Shown here: piece by piece, positions 30,507-40,946 of the stretch
Position numbering within the stretch: the first letter of the stretch is position 1
Layout of the letters: each line of letters begins with the position of its first letter
Notes under the pieces: generated by a model
What the model was told of the DNA's origin: nothing
What the model saw: the letters and a program-made list of their open reading frames with translations, nothing else
Database searches by the model: none
Origin: an uncultured Clostridia bacterium
Lineage (GTDB): Bacteria; Bacillota; Clostridia; TANB77; CAG-508
Direction of reading: 5' to 3'
DNA length: 64,000 nt
NCBI GenBank assembly: GCA_947627185.1
Contig: CANQVF010000002.1
Span: 62,001 to 126,000, forward strand
Translations under genes and position numbers: made by a program

Positions 30507-31729
30507 TGAAAGAAACACAAGTTAGAGCTAGTAAAATTAAAATAATAATAACAGTAATTTTTATGGCAGTTGTAATTATTTTAGTTACAAATAGTACTAA
30601 AATATTTAAAAATCCAACAGATATATATGTTGTTTCAAATGGTTCTTTATCTGATGAAGAAATGTCAGAAGGATATATAATTAGAGATGAAACGGTTTTA
30701 CAAGGCGAAAATTATAAAAATGGAATGGTACAAGTTCTTTCAGATGGAGAAAGAGTTGCAAAATCTGAAATTGTTTTTAGATATTATTCTAATAGTGAAG
30801 AATCAATTTTAAATGAAATAGCAAAATTAGATGAAGAAATAAGTGAAATTATTGAAAATAGCGGAATGAATTTACCTTCAAGCGATATAATTAGTATAGA
30901 AAAACAAATAGAAACAACAGTTGATTCAATGTATGATGTAAATTATTTACAAAAAATTCAGGAGAATAAAAATAAAATTGAAGCATATATATCTAAGAAG
31001 GCACAAATTACTGGAACATTAAGTCCATCAGATTCGTATGTAAAACAATTAACAGATAAAAGAAATGAATTAGAAAAAGAAATAGAAAATGGATCTGAAA
31101 TAATGTATGCACCAATATCTGGTATGGCATCATACAGAGTTGATGGATTGGAAAATATTTTATTATCTGATAATTTTGATTATTTAAGTACAGAATTATT
31201 AAATAGTTTTGATTTAAAAGTAGGAGCTGTTGTGCCTTTAAGTAGCGAAAAAGGAAAAATTGTTAATAATTTTGAATGCTATATAGCAACACCTATTAAC
31301 TCTGAAAAGTCAATGCTAGCTAAAGTTGGGGACAAGATTACTTTAAGATTATCAAATTCTGATGAAGTGGAAGCTGAAATAGTTTATATTAAAGAAGAAA
31401 ATGAAAATAGAATAATAGTTTTTAAAATACAAGAAGATGTTTCTGAACTTATAGAATATAGAAAAATATCCTTTGATATTATTTGGTGGAAATATTCAGG
31501 TTTGAAGATAAGTAATGCATGTTTAAATGAAGAAAATAATATTTCTTATGTGGAAAAAAATGAAACAGGATTTATTGAGAAAATTCCAATTAAAGTTTTA
31601 AGACAGAATGATACTTATTCGATTGTAGAAAATTATAGTAATGATGAATTAGCACAATTAGGTTATAGTGAAGAAGAAATTGATAACATAACTAAAATAA
31701 AATTATATGATGAAATAATATTACACTAG
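30506..31729 (+). CDS. HlyD-like membrane-anchored periplasmic-adaptor-type protein
   Basis: The 407 residues have an N-terminal membrane segment (about 13-30) and then an extracellular part. A half lipoyl-like domain (EGYIIRDETVLQGENYKNG) leads into a coiled-coil hairpin (about 105-195, LDEEISEIIENSG). The second half-motif (IMYAPISGMASYRVDGLE) and a beta-rich C-terminus follow. This is the layout of HlyD/membrane-fusion adaptors, without a partner ABC transporter nearby. The start GTG overlaps the miaA stop (TAGTG). It precedes sepF and divIVA, suggesting a cell-envelope or division role. Confidence 0.75.
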   Translation: MKETQVRASKIKIIITVIFMAVVIILVTNSTKIFKNPTDIYVVSNGSLSDEEMSEGYIIRDETVLQGENYKNGMVQVLSDGERVAKSEIVFRYYSNSEESILNEIAKLDEEISEIIENSGMNLPSSDIISIEKQIETTVDSMYDVNYLQKIQENKNKIEAYISKKAQITGTLSPSDSYVKQLTDKRNELEKEIENGSEIMYAPISGMASYRVDGLENILLSDNFDYLSTELLNSFDLKVGAVVPLSSEKGKIVNNFECYIATPINSEKSMLAKVGDKITLRLSNSDEVEAEIVYIKEENENRIIVFKIQEDVSELIEYRKISFDIIWWKYSGLKISNACLNEENNISYVEKNETGFIEKIPIKVLRQNDTYSIVENYSNDELAQLGYSEEEIDNITKIKLYDEIILH

Positions 31730-31885
31730 TCATACAAAAATTACAAGAAAATTACAGAAAAATTATTTTTTAATAACAAATGATAAAATTGGGAAAAAAT
31801 GCTTGACTTTATGGAAAAATAGATAGATACTATATACATACTAAGCTACAAATGAAGAGAAAAAATTAGGAGGTCTTTAGAAAAA

Positions 31886-32371
31886 ATGGCAGGAACATCA
31901 TCAATAAAAAAATTAGTTGATTTTATATGGGGAGAACCAGAGGATTCTCAAGAAGAACCTGAAGAAGAAAATGTATATAGCAATGACTATGCAGAAGACT
32001 ATGATAATGAAGAAGAAAACGAAGCAGAAGAAAATGTAGGTTTCTTCAAGAAAAGAAAAAATATTGTGCAAATGCCACAAACTCAACAAATAAAAATGAA
32101 AATTGCTAAGCCAACTAATTTTGATCAGGCTAGTGAAGTAATTATGCAACTAAAAGCAAAAAATGCAGTAGTTTTAAACTTAGAATATGTAAGCAAAGAT
32201 GTTGCTAGAAGAATTGTAGATGCTGTTTGTGGTGCTGTTCAAGCTTTAGATGGAAATATGGAAAAAGTATCTAATTCTATATTTGTTGTAGCACCATATA
32301 ATTATGATATAATTAATGAAATTGCAAAAGAAAAAATCGAAAGTAAGTTCTCTACTCCATGGATAAAATAG
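31886..32371 (+). CDS. sepF: Cell division protein SepF
   Basis: Anchors FtsZ to the membrane and supports septum assembly. The 161 residues start with an amphipathic helix (residues 1-14), followed by an acidic disordered stretch (about 20-55) and the SepF domain (about 70-161) with KPTNFDQASEVIMQLKAKNAVVLNLE and a GALDG-type turn (VQALDGNMEKVSNSIFVVAP). ATG behind AGGAGG. divIVA follows 18 bases later. Confidence 0.96.
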   Translation: MAGTSSIKKLVDFIWGEPEDSQEEPEEENVYSNDYAEDYDNEEENEAEENVGFFKKRKNIVQMPQTQQIKMKIAKPTNFDQASEVIMQLKAKNAVVLNLEYVSKDVARRIVDAVCGAVQALDGNMEKVSNSIFVVAPYNYDIINEIAKEKIESKFSTPWIK

Positions 32372-32389
32372 CAATTAGGAGGAAAGGAA

Positions 32390-32839
32390 ATGTTAACACC
32401 TTTAGATATAGAAAACAAACGATTTTCAAAAACATTAAAAGGTTACAATGTTGATGAAGTTGATGACTTTTTGGATCAACTTACTATAGACTACGAAAAA
32501 TTATATAAAGAGAATGCAGAATTAAAAGAGCAATTAGAATTAGGAAAAAAAGATTTAGAACATTACAAAAATGTTGAACGTACTCTTCAAAACACATTAG
32601 TTATGGCACAAACAACAGCCGAAGATATAAAAACAAATGCTCAAGAAAGAGCAAGTCAAATAATAAGAGATGCTCAAAGCGAAGCAAAAAGAGCAACAGA
32701 AACAATTACACAAGAAGAATATGAAATAAGAAAAAGAACAGAAGAACTAAAAAGACAATTCGATGTTTATAAAAGAAAAATGGAAGCTTTATTATTATCT
32801 CAACTAGAATTGTTACAAGATAAAAATGATGAAGAATAA
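32390..32839 (+). CDS. divIVA: DivIVA-family septum/pole protein
   Basis: A curvature-sensing coiled-coil protein of 149 residues. The N-terminal lipid-binding region MLTPLDIENKRFSKTLKGYNVDEVDDFLDQL is diagnostic, followed by two coiled-coil blocks. It is coupled to sepF by an 18-base gap, as in the classic ylm cluster. Terminator directly downstream. Confidence 0.95.
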   Translation: MLTPLDIENKRFSKTLKGYNVDEVDDFLDQLTIDYEKLYKENAELKEQLELGKKDLEHYKNVERTLQNTLVMAQTTAEDIKTNAQERASQIIRDAQSEAKRATETITQEEYEIRKRTEELKRQFDVYKRKMEALLLSQLELLQDKNDEE

Positions 32840-32854
32840 TATATAAAATAATTT

Positions 32855-32880
32855 GAGTGCAAATGAAGCACTCTTTTTTT
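32855..32880 (+). terminator. Terminator after divIVA
   Basis: The stem gagtgc / gcactc with a 7-base loop, followed by seven T. Confidence 0.88.
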
Positions 32881-33025
32881 ATTTTTATTATATATAATAT
32901 AGTAATTTTATAAAAAAGAGATATATTTAACTTATAAACATAAAAGTATTTAAAAATTTCATAAAAGTCTTGTTAAATCGAGATTACAAAAGAATTAAGT
33001 ATGTATTACAATTGTGTTAATCTTA

Positions 33026-33053
33026 TTGACTTATGTAATTTTTGGAATAAAAT
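33026..33053 (+). promoter_or_regulatory. Promoter of rsmD
   Basis: TTGACT (33026-33031), a 16-base spacer and TAAAAT (33048-33053), about 35 bases before the rsmD start. Confidence 0.6.
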
Positions 33054-33088
33054 ATTATATATAGTATAATTGTGTACATAGGAGTTAT

Positions 33089-33649
33089 ATGAGAATAATA
33101 AGTGGTAGCTTAAGGGGAACAAAATTATTTACTTTAGAAGGTGAAAATACTAGACCAACTTTAGATAGAGTAAAAGAAGCACTTTTTAGTAAAATAAATT
33201 ATTCTTTACCAGAAGCAAAAGTGCTAGACTTATTTTCTGGTAGTGGTGCATTAGCTTTAGAATCTTTAAGTAGAGGTGCTAAAATTTCTTATTTATGTGA
33301 TTCTTCACGAGAAGCTATGAAAATAATAAAACAAAATGTTGAAAAAACTAGAACACAAGATAAAACAATTTTACTAAATTGCGATTTTGAAAAAGCATTA
33401 CAACATTTTAAAGAAAATAAAATTAAATTTGATATAGTATTTTTAGACCCACCATATAAAACAAACTTTGCTGAAATTTCTGCAAAAGAAATAATAGAAA
33501 ATGATTTGTTGGAAGAAAATGGAATTATTATTTTAGAAACAGATAATAAAGATAAAGTAATAGAAAATTTAGATTTAAGTTTACTAAAGATAAAAGATAT
33601 AAAGAAATACGGAAGAATATATCTTCTATTTTTAGGAAAGAATATATAA
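33089..33649 (+). CDS. rsmD: 16S rRNA (guanine966-N2)-methyltransferase RsmD
   Basis: AdoMet-dependent methyltransferase of 186 residues. It starts MRIISGSLRGTKL, has the AdoMet loop VLDLFSGSGALALESLSRGA and the catalytic motif FLDPPYK. Start ATG 33089 behind AGGAG. It is followed 43 bases later by a coiled-coil gene, a neighbour often seen with rsmD in Clostridia. Confidence 0.95.
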   Translation: MRIISGSLRGTKLFTLEGENTRPTLDRVKEALFSKINYSLPEAKVLDLFSGSGALALESLSRGAKISYLCDSSREAMKIIKQNVEKTRTQDKTILLNCDFEKALQHFKENKIKFDIVFLDPPYKTNFAEISAKEIIENDLLEENGIIILETDNKDKVIENLDLSLLKIKDIKKYGRIYLLFLGKNI

Positions 33650-33692
33650 AATTTTAAAATAATTTTGTATATTTGGAAAGGAATGAAAAAAG

Positions 33693-34172
33693 ATGGAAAT
33701 CTTTGCACTACTAGAAGCCTTGGAAGATATCTTAGAAAAAAGCAAAACATTGCCTTTTACAGAAAAGAGTATTGTTGAAAAGGATCAGTTTTTAGATATA
33801 ATTAAAGAGATAAGACTTAGATTACCAGATGAATTAAAACAAGCAAAATGGATAAAGGAAGAGCGTGAAAGAATTATTAGTGAAGCTCAAAAAGATGCTA
33901 ATGATATTGTAAAAGAAGCAGAAAATAGAATTATTTCTATGATTGATGAACATGAAATAACTAGAAAAGCTTATGATAAAAAAACAGAAATAATAGCTGA
34001 TGCAAATGAAATGTATAGAGAAATTACTCAGGGTACAAATACATATGTTGATGGAATTTTAGCTAATATTGAAAGTAGTATGATGGAATTAGGAAAAACA
34101 TTAAACAATGTAGAGATATCTGTCCAAAATGCATTAGAAACAATACAAAATAATAGAAAAGAGTTGAAATAA
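33693..34172 (+). CDS. Coiled-coil protein of the rsmD neighbourhood (DivIVA/ATP-synthase-b-like helix)
   Basis: A 159-residue soluble protein that is helical almost throughout. The N-terminal segment MEIFALLEALEDILEKSKTL is amphipathic, and a long Lys/Glu-rich coiled coil spans about 45-125 (ERERIISEAQKDANDIVKEAEN). No catalytic motif. It resembles DivIVA-like or F-type ATPase b-subunit helices, which is a compositional likeness only. Conserved position after rsmD suggests a structural role. Confidence 0.7.
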   Translation: MEIFALLEALEDILEKSKTLPFTEKSIVEKDQFLDIIKEIRLRLPDELKQAKWIKEERERIISEAQKDANDIVKEAENRIISMIDEHEITRKAYDKKTEIIADANEMYREITQGTNTYVDGILANIESSMMELGKTLNNVEISVQNALETIQNNRKELK

Positions 34173-34176
34173 TGAA

Positions 34177-34222
34177 GGCCAGAATCAAAATCAATTAAAA
34201 TTGATTCTGATTTTGGCTTTTA
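34177..34222 (+). terminator. Long terminator hairpin before ftsK
   Basis: A stem of about 19 bp (gccagaatcaaaatcaatt with its partner, two G-T pairs) is followed by TTTTAT. Confidence 0.85.
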
Positions 34223-34259
34223 TTATTAAAAAGTAAATCCAATTTAGGAGGATGTAGCA

Positions 34260-36755
34260 TTGGGAAGAAAAAGAAAAACAAGTAAAGAATCAAGCAGTAG
34301 AAGAAGAAATTCAAATTTAAATATAGATTTAGCAGTAATAATATTATTTGTTGTTAGTATATTGCTGTTTATTTTAATATATGGTGAAAAAGGTGTTATA
34401 GGGGAAGTATTAAGTCCAGCTTTAGGAGGAATTATAGGTTTTATAAAATATTTAATTCCGATTGGATTTATGGCACTTGCTATTTTTACAGCAAAAGAAG
34501 ATAAAAACTATATTACATCTAAAATAATTCAATTTGCTATTTTGCTTTCTTGTTTTGCTGCAACAATGTCTATATATCAAATTTCAAAAGGAGTAATTAA
34601 TTTAGAATTAGAATTTAATAATATTATAGAAGTAGCTTATGATTTAGGTGTGAAAAATATAGGTGGAGGAACTGTAGGTGTTGTTATTGCTTTTCCACTT
34701 GTAAAATTATTAGGAATGTTTGGAGCAGCAATTACAACAGCTGGAATAGTTGCAGTATTGTTTGTTTTCACTTTTGGATTACATCCATCAGAAATTTTTG
34801 CAGATCTTTTAGATTTAATAAATGCTAGAAAAGAAAGACGTGATGAAGAAATTCTTGAAAGACGTGAACAAAGAAGAGCAAGTAGAAGAGAAAAATTAGA
34901 TAATGATGATGAAGATGAGGAAAATGATGATGATGATATTCAATTAGATTTAATGGATCACAATGGAAAACCAAAAACTTCATTATCTAGTTTTGATGAA
35001 GATGAAATAACAATTAATTTAAATAATGAAGAAGAATCAGAAGTAGAAGAAAAAGTTAAAAAAGGAAAATTAATAAATTTATTTGGAAAAAATAAAAAAA
35101 TAAGTGATCCAGATGAAATAGAAGCAAATATATATAAAGAAACAGCAAAAGCACAAGAAGAAAATTCTCGTAATAATATGGAAGATGCTTTATTCACTGT
35201 AGAAGAAGAACAAAAAGAAAGTAAAACTAAAGCAGTATTAAAATTAGAACATACAATTTCTGTAGAAGATGAAAATTATGAATATCCACCTACAAGTTTA
35301 CTCGGAAAAAGTTCTAAAAAGAGTAATAAAACTGGAGCAAAAGCATTAACAGAGAAAGCAACACAACTTCAAAGAACATTACATAGTTTTGGTGTATCTG
35401 CAAAAGTAGAAAATATTTCAGTAGGTCCAGCAATAACTAGATATGAATTAAAACCGGCAGAAGGTGTTAGAGTAAGTAAAATTGCAAACTTGGCTGATGA
35501 TATTGCTTTAAATTTAGCAGCTGAAAGTATAAGAATTGAAGCTCCAATACCTGGAAAACAAGCTGTTGGTATAGAAATACCAAATAAAGAAAAAGAATCA
35601 GTTCCTTTAAGAGATGTTATAGAAAGTGATGAATTTGAAGATAATAATTCTAAATTAACTGTTGGACTTGGAAAAGATGTTGCAGGAAGTGTAGTATTAG
35701 CAGATATTGCAAAGATGCCACATGTTTTAATAGCAGGTTCTACAGGTTCTGGTAAATCTGTGTGTATTAATACAATAATAACAAGTATAATATATAATGC
35801 AAAGCCTAGTGAAGTAAAACTTGTTATGGTTGATCCAAAAGTTGTTGAACTTTCTGTATATAATGGAATACCACATTTATTAATACCAGTAGTAACAGAT
35901 CCTAGAAAGGCAGCGGGAGCACTTGCTTGGGCTGTTCAAGAAATGGATAACAGATATAATTTATTTGCTGAAAAGGGTGTTAGAGATTTAAAAGGATATA
36001 ATAATGCAGTAGAAAATTCTTCAGAAGAAACTAGTGGAAAATTACCACAAATTGTAATTATAATAGATGAGCTTGCAGATTTAATGATGGTTGCGGCAAA
36101 AGAAGTAGAAGATTCAATTTGTAGATTAGCTCAAAAAGCTAGGGCTGCTGGAATGCATTTGGTGGTTGCAACTCAAAGACCATCAGTAGATGTTATTACA
36201 GGATTAATTAAAGCTAACATTCCTTCAAGAATAGCATTTGCCGTATCTTCACAAATAGATTCAAGAACAATTTTAGATCAAGTAGGTGCAGAAAAATTAT
36301 TAGGTAAAGGTGATATGTTATTTTATCCTGCTAGTGCATCAAAACCTATTAGAGTACAAGGTGCATTTGTTTCTGATAGTGAAGTAGAAAAAATTGTTGA
36401 TTTTATAAAATCAAATGGTGTGGCAACATATAATGAAGATATTTTAGAAGAAATAGAAAAATCAAATAAATCAGAAGGACAAATGGAAAAAGAAGCTGAA
36501 GAAGATGATACAGATCCATTATTAATGGATGCAATAGATACAGTAGTTGAAATTGGTCAAGCATCAACTTCATTTATACAAAGAAGATTCAAAGTTGGTT
36601 ATGCAAGAGCTGGAAGAATTATAGATCAAATGGAAGCAAGAGGAATTATTTCTGGTTACGAAGGTAGTAAACCAAGACAAGTATTAATTACTAAAGAGAG
36701 ATTAGAAGAACTTAAAATGTCAAAACCAGTAGAAGTGCAAGAAGAAAATGAATAA
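34260..36755 (+). CDS. DNA translocase FtsK/SpoIIIE
   Basis: Pumps chromosomal DNA through the closing septum. The 831 residues have four membrane segments (about 22-170), an acidic/basic linker (about 190-350) and the motor domain with Walker A GSTGSGKS (near residue 494) and Walker [13 protein letters not shown]-terminal gamma winged-helix domain ([22 protein letters not shown]) reads orientation sequences. The TTG start at 34260 is supported by AGGAGG 8 bases upstream. Whether it is the vegetative or sporulation paralogue cannot be told here. Confidence 0.95.
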   Translation: MGRKRKTSKESSSRRRNSNLNIDLAVIILFVVSILLFILIYGEKGVIGEVLSPALGGIIGFIKYLIPIGFMALAIFTAKEDKNYITSKIIQFAILLSCFAATMSIYQISKGVINLELEFNNIIEVAYDLGVKNIGGGTVGVVIAFPLVKLLGMFGAAITTAGIVAVLFVFTFGLHPSEIFADLLDLINARKERRDEEILERREQRRASRREKLDNDDEDEENDDDDIQLDLMDHNGKPKTSLSSFDEDEITINLNNEEESEVEEKVKKGKLINLFGKNKKISDPDEIEANIYKETAKAQEENSRNNMEDALFTVEEEQKESKTKAVLKLEHTISVEDENYEYPPTSLLGKSSKKSNKTGAKALTEKATQLQRTLHSFGVSAKVENISVGPAITRYELKPAEGVRVSKIANLADDIALNLAAESIRIEAPIPGKQAVGIEIPNKEKESVPLRDVIESDEFEDNNSKLTVGLGKDVAGSVVLADIAKMPHVLIAGSTGSGKSVCINTIITSIIYNAKPSEVKLVMVDPKVVELSVYNGIPHLLIPVVTDPRKAAGALAWAVQEMDNRYNLFAEKGVRDLKGYNNAVENSSEETSGKLPQIVIIIDELADLMMVAAKEVEDSICRLAQKARAAGMHLVVATQRPSVDVITGLIKANIPSRIAFAVSSQIDSRTILDQVGAEKLLGKGDMLFYPASASKPIRVQGAFVSDSEVEKIVDFIKSNGVATYNEDILEEIEKSNKSEGQMEKEAEEDDTDPLLMDAIDTVVEIGQASTSFIQRRFKVGYARAGRIIDQMEARGIISGYEGSKPRQVLITKERLEELKMSKPVEVQEENE

Positions 36756-36781
36756 AATAAATGAAATAAAGGAGGACTTTT

Positions 36782-38305
36782 ATGGGATTATTTTCTAAAT
36801 TAAAAGATTATCATGTTGAATTAGAAGAAATTTTAGATAAAAAATATTTTTCATCAAACATTAAAAGTCTTCTTTTTAGTATGATTTATAAATTAGAAGT
36901 TTCCTATGAAGATTTTCAAAAAGTAAAAAAATCAGTTAGAACAAAGGAAGATTTTTTAAATGAAATTATAGAAGTAATAAGATTATATTGTGATAATATT
37001 AAAGTAGTAGAGCCTGATTCAGATCAGGCTAAATTGCTTATTAAAAACAAAGTAACAGCTCTTACAAATGAAAAAGAAAGAAGTATTTTATCATATCCAA
37101 CAGAAAATGCTTTATTATATGCAATTTCTGATATATCTCCTAAATACTTTTATATTAATGAAGAATTTCCTTTAAAAAATCTTTTACAAAATTTTCTTGT
37201 AAATGGATATGTTTTTAATAATATGGAAATTTTAAGAGATTTTAATGGTTGGTCATGGAGCAAAAGTTATGATAAAAATTTTGAATACATTGATAATTTA
37301 ATTTATCAAAACTTATTAGTAATTTTAGGTGAAAAATTTCTTTATGAATGGAGAACTTATGGTTCAACTAGAAAAGATTTTTTAGATGAAGCTAAGCAAT
37401 TTATAAAATATTTTACTAATAATGATAAATATTTAAAAAATTTATATAAAGTAGTATATCTGGCTTCAAGTGAGAAAGATAGAGAAAAAATAGATGAAAA
37501 CTTGAAAGTAAAAGCTAAAATGCTAAAAAGAATGGAAAATAAAATTAAATTCATTGAAGACTCTAAAAATAGAAAAAAGATACTTAATAAAAAACTTCAA
37601 AGAATTGATTTAGCATTAAACGAGAAAAAAATTTTATTAAAAGAATTGAAAAAAGTAAATGAAAAATTAGAAGAAGGCAAAAAAATAAAAACAGTTTCAA
37701 CTTATAGAAAAAGACTTGAAAAAGAAAGGAAAAAATATTTAGATGAAATAAATCAGTTAGATTACATTTTAATACCAGCAAATTTTTTGCATGAGAAAAA
37801 AATATTAGAAGAAACTCTTAATTTTTATAAATGTAAGGAAAGTTTTGACGAAATTTTAATTGATTGGCAAAAAGAATTTTTATATTTTTTAGATAAGAAA
37901 TTAAGTAAAATGAAAACAAGAGATGAAATAATAGACATATTATATGAAATTAGATATTATAGCAAATTAAAAATCTCAAAAGAAATTTTTGTTTCAGATA
38001 TTGAAGAAATAGAAAATTTGATTGATAAAATATTAAAAAAAGCAATAACTAAGTTATGTAAATTAGGAGCTATGAAAATTTTTAGTATGGATATCAATTT
38101 AAATTTTGAAATTATAAAGTATGCACTAGATACTGAAATTATGGAATTAGAAACAATAAAATTGGCTTTTAAAAGTGATGATGAAGGACTTATTATAAGA
38201 GTTTTCGATAAAGATGCTTTTGAAAAGCAAGGAAGAAAAAGAACAAAAATAACAAATAACCTTTTAGAAGTTAAAGAAAATAGGAAAATAAAATTATTTA
38301 ATTAG
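36782..38305 (+). CDS. Unknown 507-residue protein with central coiled coil
   Basis: No recognised family. Residues 1-215 are helical and globular (RTYGSTRKDFLDEAKQF near the end of this part). A strongly charged coiled coil spans about 235-330, and a C-terminal region follows to 507. No signal peptide or membrane segment. It starts 26 bases after ftsK with AAAGGAGG, so it is probably cotranscribed. Its place between ftsK and a beta-CASP nuclease hints at a cytoplasmic role in cell cycle or RNA turnover, but that is inference. Confidence 0.7.
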   Translation: MGLFSKLKDYHVELEEILDKKYFSSNIKSLLFSMIYKLEVSYEDFQKVKKSVRTKEDFLNEIIEVIRLYCDNIKVVEPDSDQAKLLIKNKVTALTNEKERSILSYPTENALLYAISDISPKYFYINEEFPLKNLLQNFLVNGYVFNNMEILRDFNGWSWSKSYDKNFEYIDNLIYQNLLVILGEKFLYEWRTYGSTRKDFLDEAKQFIKYFTNNDKYLKNLYKVVYLASSEKDREKIDENLKVKAKMLKRMENKIKFIEDSKNRKKILNKKLQRIDLALNEKKILLKELKKVNEKLEEGKKIKTVSTYRKRLEKERKKYLDEINQLDYILIPANFLHEKKILEETLNFYKCKESFDEILIDWQKEFLYFLDKKLSKMKTRDEIIDILYEIRYYSKLKISKEIFVSDIEEIENLIDKILKKAITKLCKLGAMKIFSMDINLNFEIIKYALDTEIMELETIKLAFKSDDEGLIIRVFDKDAFEKQGRKRTKITNNLLEVKENRKIKLFN

Positions 38306-38320
38306 AATTTGGAGGTAAAA

Positions 38321-39970
38321 ATGAAAATAACTTTTTTAGGAGCAGCAAGAACAGTTACTGGTTCTAATTTTTTAGTAGAAACTAATGGAAAAAAATTCCT
38401 AGTAGATTGTGGTATGTATCAGGGAAAAATAACTGATTCATTAGATAATTCAGATCCTTTTGCTTTTGATATATCAGAAATAGATTTTATGTTATTAACT
38501 CATGCTCATATAGATCACTCTGGAAGAATTCCTAAGTTATATAACGAAGGATATAGAAATCCTATATATGCTACAAAAGCAACATGTGATTTATGTGAAA
38601 TAATGCTTCCTGATAGTGGTCATATACAAGAAGTAGAAATTGAGTGGAAAAATAGAAAAAGAATGAGAGATAATAAAGAACCATTACCTCCTTTATATAC
38701 TGCTGAAGAAGCATATAAATGTTTAGAGATTTTTAAACCAGTAAATTATGATGAAATAGTAGATATTGATGATAGTATTAGTGTACGTTTTAATGATGCT
38801 GGGCATATGCTTGGCTCTGCAATTATAGAAATATGGATTACTGAAAATGGAAAAACAAAAAAATTAGTATTTACTGGAGATTTAGGAAATAATGATTTAC
38901 CACTTTTAGATTCTCCTACAATGATAAGTAATGCAGACTATCTTATAATGGAATCAACTTATGGTGGTAGATTGCATATGAGAAATGATGATAAAGCTAA
39001 AATGTTTTTAGATATTGTTTCAGAAACTTTAGATAATGGTGGAAGAGTAATAATACCATCATTTGCAGTAGGTAGAACGCAAGAAATATTATATGAGCTT
39101 GATAAATTAAAAGATGATTTAGGACAAGATGAAGATTTTGCAAGAAAATATGAAACAATAATGAATACACCTGTTTATGTTGATAGTCCTCTTGCAATTT
39201 CAGCAACTGAAGTATTTAAGAAAAATACAGAATTATTTGAAGATGAAATTCAAGAAAAAATAAAAAGAGGAGATAATCCATTAGAATTCAGAGGATTGCA
39301 ATTTACAAGAACTGCTGATGAATCAAAAGAATTAAATGAAGATACAAGACCTGCAATAATTTTATCTGCTAGTGGAATGTGTGATGTAGGAAGAATAAAA
39401 CATCATCTAAAACATAATTTATGGAATCCAAATAGCACAATTTTATTTGTAGGATATCAAGCACCAGGAACGTTAGGAAGAACTATAGTAGATGGAGCTA
39501 AAAAAGTTAAAATATTTGGAGAAGAAATAGCTGTAAATGCTAGAATAGAATATATAGAAGGATATTCAGGACATGCAGATCAAACATGGCTTTTAAATTT
39601 CATATATTCATTTACTAATCCACCTAAGCATGTATTTTTAGTTCATGGAGAGCCAGAAGGACAAGATATTTTAAAACAAAAAATAGAAGAAACAAGTGAA
39701 TGTAATGTTATAATACCAGAATTTTGTGATAGTTATGAGCTAACAGATGATAAACCAATTTTAGTTGAAACAAATAGAAAAGTTGAAAATTATAAAAATG
39801 AATTTAAACGTTTAGATTTAATTGAAAAGATTGAAGAATTAAAAGAAAATATTGCAGATATGGAAAGTGTAATAATGAATAAAAATATTGATGCACCAGA
39901 CAATGATTTACGAAGCTTAGAAGATAGAGTAAAGGATATACAGAAACAAATTAAGGATTTAATGCAATAA
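38321..39970 (+). CDS. Beta-CASP metallo-beta-lactamase-fold RNA hydrolase
   Basis: About 549 residues. The metallo-beta-lactamase part has MKITFLGAARTVTGSNFLV and the zinc motif THAHIDHSGR. The beta-CASP part has LIMESTYGGR, SASGMCDVGRIKHHLKHN and GYSGHADQ. The tail (about 500-549) is a coiled coil. This matches the YSH1/CPSF-like branch distinct from RNase J, likely an RNA endonuclease or exonuclease. I chose ATG 38321 since GGAGG lies just before it and inside the longer ORF-track frame. Confidence 0.92.
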   Translation: MKITFLGAARTVTGSNFLVETNGKKFLVDCGMYQGKITDSLDNSDPFAFDISEIDFMLLTHAHIDHSGRIPKLYNEGYRNPIYATKATCDLCEIMLPDSGHIQEVEIEWKNRKRMRDNKEPLPPLYTAEEAYKCLEIFKPVNYDEIVDIDDSISVRFNDAGHMLGSAIIEIWITENGKTKKLVFTGDLGNNDLPLLDSPTMISNADYLIMESTYGGRLHMRNDDKAKMFLDIVSETLDNGGRVIIPSFAVGRTQEILYELDKLKDDLGQDEDFARKYETIMNTPVYVDSPLAISATEVFKKNTELFEDEIQEKIKRGDNPLEFRGLQFTRTADESKELNEDTRPAIILSASGMCDVGRIKHHLKHNLWNPNSTILFVGYQAPGTLGRTIVDGAKKVKIFGEEIAVNARIEYIEGYSGHADQTWLLNFIYSFTNPPKHVFLVHGEPEGQDILKQKIEETSECNVIIPEFCDSYELTDDKPILVETNRKVENYKNEFKRLDLIEKIEELKENIADMESVIMNKNIDAPDNDLRSLEDRVKDIQKQIKDLMQ

Positions 39971-39990
39971 TATATAAGTGGAGATAAAAA

Positions 39991-40845
39991 ATGGAAAAAA
40001 AGCAAATTAAAATAACACTAACAACATGGATAAAATTTTTTGTTGGATTTTGTATGGTAGCTGTGCTAGCGATTGTTTTAATTGCTTATAAATATTCTAC
40101 TACAAAAGATACAGTTAAGGGTTTAAATAATTCAGAAAAAGAAAATTATGAAAGTGTTAATAATATAGATGAAAATTGTCAAAATGAAAAAGATGTAAGT
40201 TATGAAAGTAATAATGATGTAACTGAAAGTTCTGAAAAAAATGGAGAAGATTTATTAAATAGAATACAAAGTGATATTCGAAATTTTGAAAAACCAATAA
40301 TATACATATACCCAGAAAAAGAAATTGAAGTAGAAGTAAAACTAGGAAGACCAGAAAATCTAACAGCAACTTATCCAAAATATAAGAATAATCAAGGTTG
40401 GAAAGTGCTTGCAAAACCAAATGGAGAGTTAACAGACTTAAAAACAGGAAGGAATTTATATGCACTTTATTGGGAAGGAAAGAAAAATAAAAACGTTGAT
40501 AATAATTTTAAAGAAGGATTTATAGTAGAAGGAGAAAACACAGCAAAATTTTTAGAAGAAAAATTATCTATATTAGGATTAAATGAAAGAGAAACAGAAG
40601 AGTTTATAATATATTGGTTACCACAAATGGAAGGTAATAAATATAATTACATAAGATTTGAAAGCAAAGAAGAAATAAATGAAAATATGCCTTTAGAAGT
40701 TAATCCAAAACCAGAAACATTAATAAGAGTAATGATGGAATGGAAAGGATTAAATGAGAAAATAGAAATAAAAGAGCAAGAATTAGAAAAAGTACAAAGA
40801 GAAGGATATACAATAGTAGAATGGGGAGGAACAGTATTAAACTGA
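39991..40845 (+). CDS. Membrane-anchored protein with KPIIYIYPE-type extracellular domain, copy 1
   Basis: The 284 residues have one membrane segment (about 12-33), a variable Asn/Glu/Ser linker (about 50-100) and a conserved extracellular domain (about 103-284). That domain starts KPIIYIYPEKEIEVEVKLG and ends VEWGG. I recognise this as a domain recurrent in clostridial surface proteins but know no function. The last 540 or so bases are almost identical to those of the gene at 41394, pointing to recent duplication or gene conversion. Start ATG behind AGTGGAGA. Confidence 0.8.
   Translation: MEKKQIKITLTTWIKFFVGFCMVAVLAIVLIAYKYSTTKDTVKGLNNSEKENYESVNNIDENCQNEKDVSYESNNDVTESSEKNGEDLLNRIQSDIRNFEKPIIYIYPEKEIEVEVKLGRPENLTATYPKYKNNQGWKVLAKPNGELTDLKTGRNLYALYWEGKKNKNVDNNFKEGFIVEGENTAKFLEEKLSILGLNERETEEFIIYWLPQMEGNKYNYIRFESKEEINENMPLEVNPKPETLIRVMMEWKGLNEKIEIKEQELEKVQREGYTIVEWGGTVLN
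40291..40832 (+). repeat. Direct repeat unit 1 (about 542 bp, nearly identical to 41718-42259)
   Basis: Aligned by eye to 41718-42259 at a constant offset of 1427 bases. I saw a single substitution (A at 40813, G in the other copy). The repeat covers the conserved domain of the duplicated anchored-protein genes. Confidence 0.92.
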
Positions 40846-40946
40846 AAAAATAAGTGTGTATTTTTTGATAGAATAAATTATAAAAAATACTTGAAAAAAC
40901 ATTATAATTAAATAACATGTGATACAGGTATAAAAAGGAGTGCAGT

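Noticed and set aside
40890-40910. Promoter TTGAAA/TATAAT before the 139-residue membrane gene
   Set aside because: The two hexamers are about 9 bases apart, too close for a sigma-A promoter.
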